Assembly: GCA_024364735.1 (NCBI GenBank)
Contig: JAGFNQ010004723.1
Location: 102,178 to 166,177, forward strand
Length of the DNA stretch: 64,000 bases
Source of the DNA: Boesenbergia rotunda
Taxonomy: Eukaryota > Streptophyta > Magnoliopsida > Zingiberales > Zingiberaceae
Direction of reading: 5' to 3'
Shown: in pieces, positions 58,102-64,000 of the stretch
Numbering within the stretch: the stretch's first letter is position 1
Layout: each line of letters starts with the position of its first letter
The notes under the pieces: model-generated
Databases searched by the model: none
Seen by the model: only the letters and a program-made list of their open reading frames with translations
What the model was told of the DNA's origin: nothing
Translations under genes and position numbers: made by a program

Positions 58102-58368
58102 ATGGAGTTTTATTTGAAGACAAACATGAGCATATGGTTCTCGGTCAAAGAAGGTTTCATCCTTCCAAGAGATGGTGAAGGAAAAGAGCTAGACTTCTCC
58201 ATGTGGTTAGCTGAGCAAATCAAAAAGGGAGAAGCGGATGCTAAGGCTGTGGTCACCTTGCAATGTGGGATGATCAAGGACCAACTCATCAATGTTGGTC
58301 CCTTTACAAGTGCAAAGGACCTATGGAACAAAATCTTTGAGCTCCATGAGGGAACTCAAGACACCCGG
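58102..58368 (+). pseudogene. Copia element E gag fragment
   Basis: MEFYLKTNMSIWFSVKEGFI, then FSMWLAEQIKKGEADAKAVV, TLQCGMIKDQLINVGPFTSA and KDLWNKIFELHEGTQDT follow the UBN2-type copia gag pattern. It ends at 58368, where the LTR of element F begins. Confidence 0.8.
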
Positions 58369-60671
58369 TGTAGCGACCCGCCTTCTCTGCCTTAGACGGA
58401 TCGTTACTTTTGTCTACTTCTCGACTCTAATGCACGACTAAAAATGCGGAAATCTTTTTTTTTTCTTTTTAATCTATCTAAGAATGATATTCTAACTTAA
58501 ATAGTCATGCATGATACCATGTCACACTTTCTTTCTCAAAAACTCGTAAAAAAATACTTATTGGAACTTGCCTCGCCCAACTCAGCTTACGGGTATCAGT
58601 CGACTGATACTGTACCAGTCGACTGATAAGTCTGAAACCTGTTTTCCAGATTCGAAGCCTTGTTTCAAAACTCCACCAAACCTATACTTTCGAGCCATAT
58701 GAAATCATGACACCATTTCTATACTCTATACCAGTTTTCTAAACAATTTAGCCAATCAAAACGAATCCATAAACTTGAAATTAGGACTTTTGCGGAATTT
58801 AGCAAGTTATGAAAAATCTACATAGACTTTAAGCTAGAGTTTGTACCAAACTTAACTTCTAACCATTGAAACTCACCACACAAAATTCTGAAACATCCCT
58901 AAGGCATTATCAAATGAGAAAGCAACTTTTCTAAACATACTTAAGCAATAAAAACTTGATTCAAAGGGAAATTAATACTATCTTGGCACATGCATCTATT
59001 TCTCTAACAAAGTATCAATATTTCAAACTACTCACACTTCTACTCATCCAATGCAATCATAAGGATATGTATGCTAAATGAAATGACATGGAATCTTTAC
59101 TCTAAGAAATTGAGCATGTAAAACTATCCAAAGCTTAAATGTTCGCTAAACTCCATAAAGCAAGAACTTGAAATTTGAATAAACTAAAACATTGTAATTC
59201 AAATAACTAAATTGTCTCGTCTCAAGGATCTCTCCAAAATCAGCCACCACACACACTTTACTCAGCACCGCCTCGTCGCCTTCCTTCAGAATTGCTTGCC
59301 TTTACCTTTATCTGCAGTAAGAGGAAATGCAACTAGTAAGCAAAAAGCTTAGTAAGTACTATCTAGCTCACAAAATCTCGAAATGTGCAAACATGCTTCT
59401 TGATCAATATGAAAATCATATGAGATACTTATATGCTTGAAAGAAAACTAAGAACATGTATAACTCAAAACATGCATACTCAAGCATTAATAAATCTCAA
59501 TTTACTTTTCTTGGCTCAACTTGAAACTTTAGTTATTCTTTAACTTTTTGAAAACTCTTTAAACTTTAGAAACTTTGCTAAAGCATATACTTGAAAATAA
59601 TAATCACTTGGATCCACTGAAGATGTAAGTACCATCTCATGCGCGTTCCCTAAAAGGTTGGGGTAGCGAGCCACCAATCCTAATAGAGCAGACCTTGGTC
59701 TACCAGGGCCAAGACCTTGGAATTGGACACCTGGATTTCTTTAACGATGCCCTTGGACGCCGGGTACTGGCCTTAGAAAATAAAATAGCTTTTCTTTCTT
59801 TTCTTTCTCATCTGTAAATGCCTTGGCATTTTCTCGAGCACCTTGCGTGCTAAAATCCCTAAGTCTTGACTTTTGGGGATTTCTTAAGGCCTTGGCCTTT
59901 TCTTTTCTTGTCTTTATCTTCTCTTTTCTTTTCTCATAACTTTCTTAGCCCCTAATCTCACATAGGGTGCTTAATCAAACTTATACAAGCATATAATGAA
60001 CTAAGATCACAAGCAAAAACTTAAACAAAAAGGAAATTTCTCTTTTAAAAACTTTTAAGGGAAATTATTGCGGAAAAACCGCCTCTTACTGCAGGTGAGC
60101 AGTACTTACATTGATATCTTAGACTTACTACCAAGATTGACGTCTAGGGCTCGGGAGAAACTTGAGATCTCGGAGAATTCTTCGCGCCTACGCGTTCCTC
60201 TCGTCGCGGGGATCCCGAATATAGGAATATCTCTCGGAGGAGAACCTTGGCCGGCCCCCTTGGCCTTGGTGTTGGTTGGCGTCGCCCAAGAGAGGAGAAG
60301 GGAGGCTGTCTCGCGCGGCTAGGGTGAGGAAGAGAGAAAACCAAAAATCCAATTTCCTCTCTTAACTTATCTATTTATACTATCTTAATAGAAAGAATCG
60401 TAACTACTCTATAACTATATTTCTCTCCATCTTTCGTTGTGCTTGATACCCTAGCCCAGCCGGTCGCGCTCGCGCCTGGTCTCCTGGTGGTCGCGGGTTC
60501 GAACCCCCTGCTATCCTTAAACGTTTTTCCTTTTTTAAATATACTAAACGGACTCGGAAAATTCCATAAAAATATTCTAAAAATCCCTAAAAATATCTAG
60601 AATATTTCTAAACCATTTTTAATAATTCTAAGGACTCTAAGAAATAAAAATAGGAATTTTGGGGCGTTACA
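58369..60671 (-). repeat. 3' LTR of Ty3 element F (2.3 kb)
   Basis: Bounded by TGTAGCGACCCGCC and GGGGCGTTACA. Beyond its right edge lies the reverse complement of a polypurine tract (ATCCCCCATACC, 60672-60683), so it is the 3' LTR of a minus-strand element. Two CAGTCGACTG palindromes occur at about 58595-58630. Confidence 0.88.
60452..60506 (+). promoter_or_regulatory. tRNA-like pol III promoter (A and B boxes) within the element F LTR
   Basis: TAGCCCAGCCGG (60452-60463) fits the A-box pattern TRGCNNAGYNGG, and GGTTCGAACCC (60496-60506) fits the B box. They are 32 bp apart. A T-rich stretch (TTTTTCC, TTTTTT) follows within 35 bp. It may be a SINE head inserted in the LTR. Confidence 0.65.
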
Positions 60672-60706
60672 ATCCCCCATACCTTATGAAAAGTTCGTCC
60701 TCGAAC

Positions 60707-62373
60707 TTAGAATAATTCTGGATATCTCTCTCTCATGCTGTCCTCACGTTCCCAAGTAGCCTCTTCATGCTTTTGATTCTGCCAGATGACCTTCACTAGT
60801 GGCACTTCTTTGTTTCTTAATCTTTTAACTGCTTTGTCCACTATCTGTGTCGGTCTGCTCTCATAACTAAGATCTTCTTGGATCTGTACTGACTGAGGCT
60901 GAATCACTTGGCTAGGGTCGTGAATACACTTCTTTAGCATAGAGACATGAAAGGTACTGTGTATAGCTGACATATCCTCTGGCAAGTCCAACTCATAGGC
61001 TACCTTCCCAACTCTCTTTATAATCTTGTAGGGTCCTATGTAGCGAGGACTCAGCTTGCCCTTTTTGCCAAATCTCATCACTCCCTTCATAGGAGCGGCC
61101 TTGAGAAATACTGAATCTCCAATTTGGAATTCAAGTGGCCTACGGCGTGTGTTAGCATAACTTTTCTGTCTACTCTGGGCAGTCTCAATCCTCTGGCGGA
61201 TCGTCTGGATAGCCTGAGTGGTTTCATCTATAAGCTCAGTCTGGCTGCCTAGTCCTGACTCCATCTCTTTCTTCTCACCAGCTTCCTGCCAACATATGGG
61301 TGATCTGCATTTTCTGCCATACAATGCCTCATAAGGCGCCATCCTGATGGTGGCCTGATAGCTATTGTTGTAGGCAAACTCAGCTAAGCACAGAAATTTG
61401 CCCCAACTGCCTTTAAAGTCCAACGCACAAGCTCTTAGCATGTCTTCTAAAATCTGATTTACTCTCTCTGTTTGTCCATCTGTCTGGGGATGGAAAGCTG
61501 TGCTGAACTGAAGTCTGGTGCCTAGGGCGTCCTGAACACACCTCCAAAAATGGGAGATGAACCGCCCATCTCTGTCAGAAACGATCGACTTCGGAACTCC
61601 GTGAAGCCTGATTGCTTCTTTCACATACAGCTGTGCTAACTGCTCTACCGAATGCGATAACTTGATGACTAGGAAGTGGGCAGACTTGGTCAATCTATCC
61701 ACTATCACCCATATTGCATCGTGTCCATGGGTGGTCCTTGGGAGGCCTGTGATAAAATCCATGGATATTTCTTCCCACTTCCACTCTGGAATGGGAAGTG
61801 GCTGTAGAACTCCTCCTGGTCTCTGGTGTTCTGCTTTGACTCTCTGGCAGGTCAAGCAGGTACTGATATATCTAGCCACGTCTCGCTTGAGTCCAGACCA
61901 CCAGAACCTTTTCTTTAAATCTTGGTACATCTTGGTAGAACCAGGATGCATAGAGTACGGGGTACTGTGGGCTTCTTCTAAAATATTCTTTCTTAGTTCC
62001 TCATCATTGGGGACGCAAAGGCGGTCTCCAAGATAGAGGATGCCACTATCTGATACTCGAAACTCTGAATTTTCTGCCTCTTGGATCTCCTGCTTGATCT
62101 TCTGGATCTCTGGGTCTTGACTTTGCTTTCTTTGTATATCCACAAGCAGGGTTGACTCTAGAGTCAATGCAGAAAGTTGCCCAATTATTACCTCGACTCC
62201 GAAATCCTTTATTTCTTTCTGAAGTGGTAGGGACAGTGATGATAAGGACATCAGTGCTGCGCAGGATTTCCTGCTCAGTGCATCTGCCACTTTATTAGCT
62301 TTACCTGGGTGGTAGAGGATTTCAACTCTAGCCACCTGCGCTGCCTCATATTCAGATCCTTCTGAGTGAAGAA
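60707..62373 (-). pseudogene. Ty3 (Del/Tekay-like) pol: end of RNase H, integrase, chromodomain-like tail
   Basis: The long frame reads YHPGKANKVADALSRK (RNase H end). An integrase zinc finger follows (HSTPYSMHP to CLTCQRVK). The catalytic core has its first Asp in ISMDFITGLPR, the second in IVSDRDGRFIS and the Glu in DGQTERVNQILEDM. The C-terminal region has FQIGDSVFLKAAPMKG, and the chromodomain-like end is KVIWQNQKHEEATWEREDSM. It stops at 60707, 24 bp before the polypurine tract. Just upstream of YHPGKA the RNase H coding sequence continues in a different frame (RQRRWLEL readable there), so a small deletion has broken it. Everything upstream is cut by the LTR at 62374. Confidence 0.9.
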
Positions 62374-62754
62374 TGTTGGAAATTCTAGGCCGCAAAAACC
62401 GCTTTTTGCGTTGCGGAAACCCCAGAATCTCGGCCACGGATCCGTGCGAACTTATAAAACAAATACGAGTACGAGTTTAATATCTAGATCTACACTAGAT
62501 CTACGTGATAAGGTCATTACCCTTGACGCGTAGCCCTTCGCTTTCCCGCTTGTCCAAGAGGCCGCCGGATCTCGTAGAGTATCAAAGTAGACACTCCTCT
62601 ATATGTATCCACGCGAACAAAAGAAGATGGATCGAAACCTTGGTGTGCTAGCACCCCTATGGGTTTCGGCCAAGAGAGGGAGAGGAAGAAGAAAAATCCG
62701 GGAGGAGAAGAAGAGCCACCAAAAAGAAACAAAACCCACCTTTTGTTCACCTTG

Positions 62755-62831
62755 GGTGGCCGGCCACTTAATGGCCATTAATGGCCATTAGGTGGCCGGC
62801 CATAATGGCCATTAAGTGCCATTAGGTGGCC
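62755..62831. repeat. Near-perfect palindrome around TAATGGCCATTA
   Basis: GGTGGCCGGCCACTTAATGG, CCATTAATGGCCATTAGG and TGGCCGGCC make a 47-bp palindrome (62755-62801) with one mismatch. Further TAATGGCCATTA units follow. Confidence 0.88.
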
Positions 62832-62884
62832 TTCCAAATCCCCTATCAATTTGAATTCGAAATTCAAATGGGGGGGAAAACCAA

Positions 62885-63131
62885 GTCAAGTCTAACTTGA
62901 ATTGGAACCAAGTCAAATCAAACTTGATTTTGATTTAGGTCAAGTCAAACTTGCCTTTTATGGACTTTCCATATTTAGCCAAGTCAAACTTGACTTCATT
63001 TCTTCTCCCATGTTGAGTCTAACTCGAAGTGGAACCAAGTCAAGTCAAACTTGATTTGGATTTAGGTCAAGTCAAACTTGCCTTTTTATGGACTTTCCAT
63101 ATTTAGCCAAGTCAAACTTGACTTCAATTTT
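62885..63131. repeat. Tandem duplication, period 127 bp, in LTR
   Basis: GGAACCAAGTCAA, GTCAAGTCAAACTTGCC and GGACTTTCCATATTTAGCC recur at 62904 and 63031. A shorter AAGTCAAACTTG motif is repeated within each copy. Confidence 0.88.
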
Positions 63132-64000
63132 TCTCCATCTATTTGTTCTTTGCGTGTGACCCTATAGGTTCTTGTAACGTTGGCAATGCTTCTAACCTCT
63201 TAGAAACATAAGCAATGAGCGGTATCTAGCAACACATCATTGCTACCCAAGTTACAAGAATGTTGAGATCCAACATCACCTTGTGACTAATAATTGTGAC
63301 TCTCACAATATATGATAATGTCCCTCTATCCATTTGATATCTAGATCGACTCAATTGAGGCATAGACCGTGTCATCCTCGAGTCAATCTATATCTTGAAC
63401 TCCAAGTAGACTCACACTAATCAAATGAGTTCAATATCTCATATTGACTCACTTGGGCATGGCCATGCACTTTGTGGTCTAACTCTATCAAGAATACGAT
63501 ATCGCTCCCGTCATATAGGAGGGATAGATCCCATCTACATCACTCACATCCCTCTCCATAATTTGTTACATACCCAGTAATCGCCTTTATAGTCCACCCA
63601 TTTACGGGTGACGTTTGACGAAGCCAAAGTACGTAACTCCTTATGTAGGAATCCATGGTGACTTCAGGTCCAAGGACTAATAGTCATACTAATAGCCACA
63701 TGAGAAAGTATATGAACACTCATATAACGATCCATGATACTTTCTCATGGCGGGTCATTCAGTATACATTCTCCAATGCATACCCATGTGTCAACTTGAT
63801 ATCTCTATATCCATGACTTTTGAGATCAAGTCATCATGTTGACCTACATGCTAGTCTCTACGTATTAACATTGTCCCTGAATGTTAATACTCGACTAGGA
63901 ATAATTTAGAGTAGTGTTCTCCATATCATCTCACTATCGATTCAACCAATCGATTGATATAGATAAGAACTTTCTACTCAAGGACATTATTAACTTAGCT

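Larger units (their letters stand above)
62374..64000 (-). repeat. LTR inserted in element F, runs off the window
   Basis: It starts TGTTGGAAATTCTAGG inside the pol sequence of element F. It shares GTATCCACGCGAAC, GTAACGTTGGCAATGC and TAGTCCACCC-type blocks with the solo LTR at 54168-55994. No primer site lies to its left, so it is either a 3' LTR of a minus-strand element or a solo LTR. Confidence 0.82.

Overview
This is plant nuclear DNA. Genes are split by GT-AG introns, and they sit among AT-rich intergenic DNA and layered LTR retrotransposons, MITEs and SINEs. The very GC-rich 5' end of the pentatricopeptide gene and the GC-rich exons of the xyloglucan endotransglucosylase gene against AT-rich introns suggest a monocot. 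A large, repeat-rich non-grass monocot such as Zingiberales would fit, but the species is a guess.

Gene-bearing part (1-25 kb). A CSLD cellulose synthase-like gene (minus) runs off the left edge. A decayed Ac-type hAT transposon follows (2971-5866). Then come a two-exon PPR gene (minus, 7054-8967), a four-exon XTH gene (plus, 10773-15061) whose third intron holds two foldback MITEs, a decayed Ty1/copia fragment (16.2-17.15 kb), and a three-exon WEB-family coiled-coil gene (minus, 17403-19816). A fragment of a LURP-one-related gene lies at 24.4 kb. Splice junctions for the split genes were placed by hand and keep frame. These are unrelated housekeeping or cell-wall genes, and nothing suggests they work as a unit.

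Small-repeat part (20-30 kb). Here are a tRNA-derived SINE family (seven copies across the window), a foldback MITE family, two hAT-type MITEs with 8-bp target-site duplications (one exact, one with a single mismatch), and a cluster of decayed tRNA-Ala-like sequences.

Retrotransposon part (30-64 kb). From left to right: a Tat/Grande-like Ty3 element on the minus strand, with an LTR remnant and an antisense accessory ORF on plus; a partial copia-like element A (plus); a single N at 34350 where A meets a minus-strand copia element with a 2.3-kb LTR; a GAG-only element B (plus); a Ty3 element C (minus); and a roughly 400-bp satellite array. Ty3 element D, full of minisatellites, splits that array. 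Next come a solo LTR with a perfect 5-bp target duplication, copia element E, a Del/Tekay-like Ty3 element F (minus) inserted in E, and an LTR inserted in F that runs off the right edge. None of the retroelements has an intact coding capacity.

No wholly new gene system was found. The most unusual signals are arrays of short palindromes inside otherwise unrelated LTRs, tripled polypurine-tract/LTR-start motifs in element D, a pol III-type promoter inside the Ty3 element F LTR, the SINE family, and the suspicious N junction.
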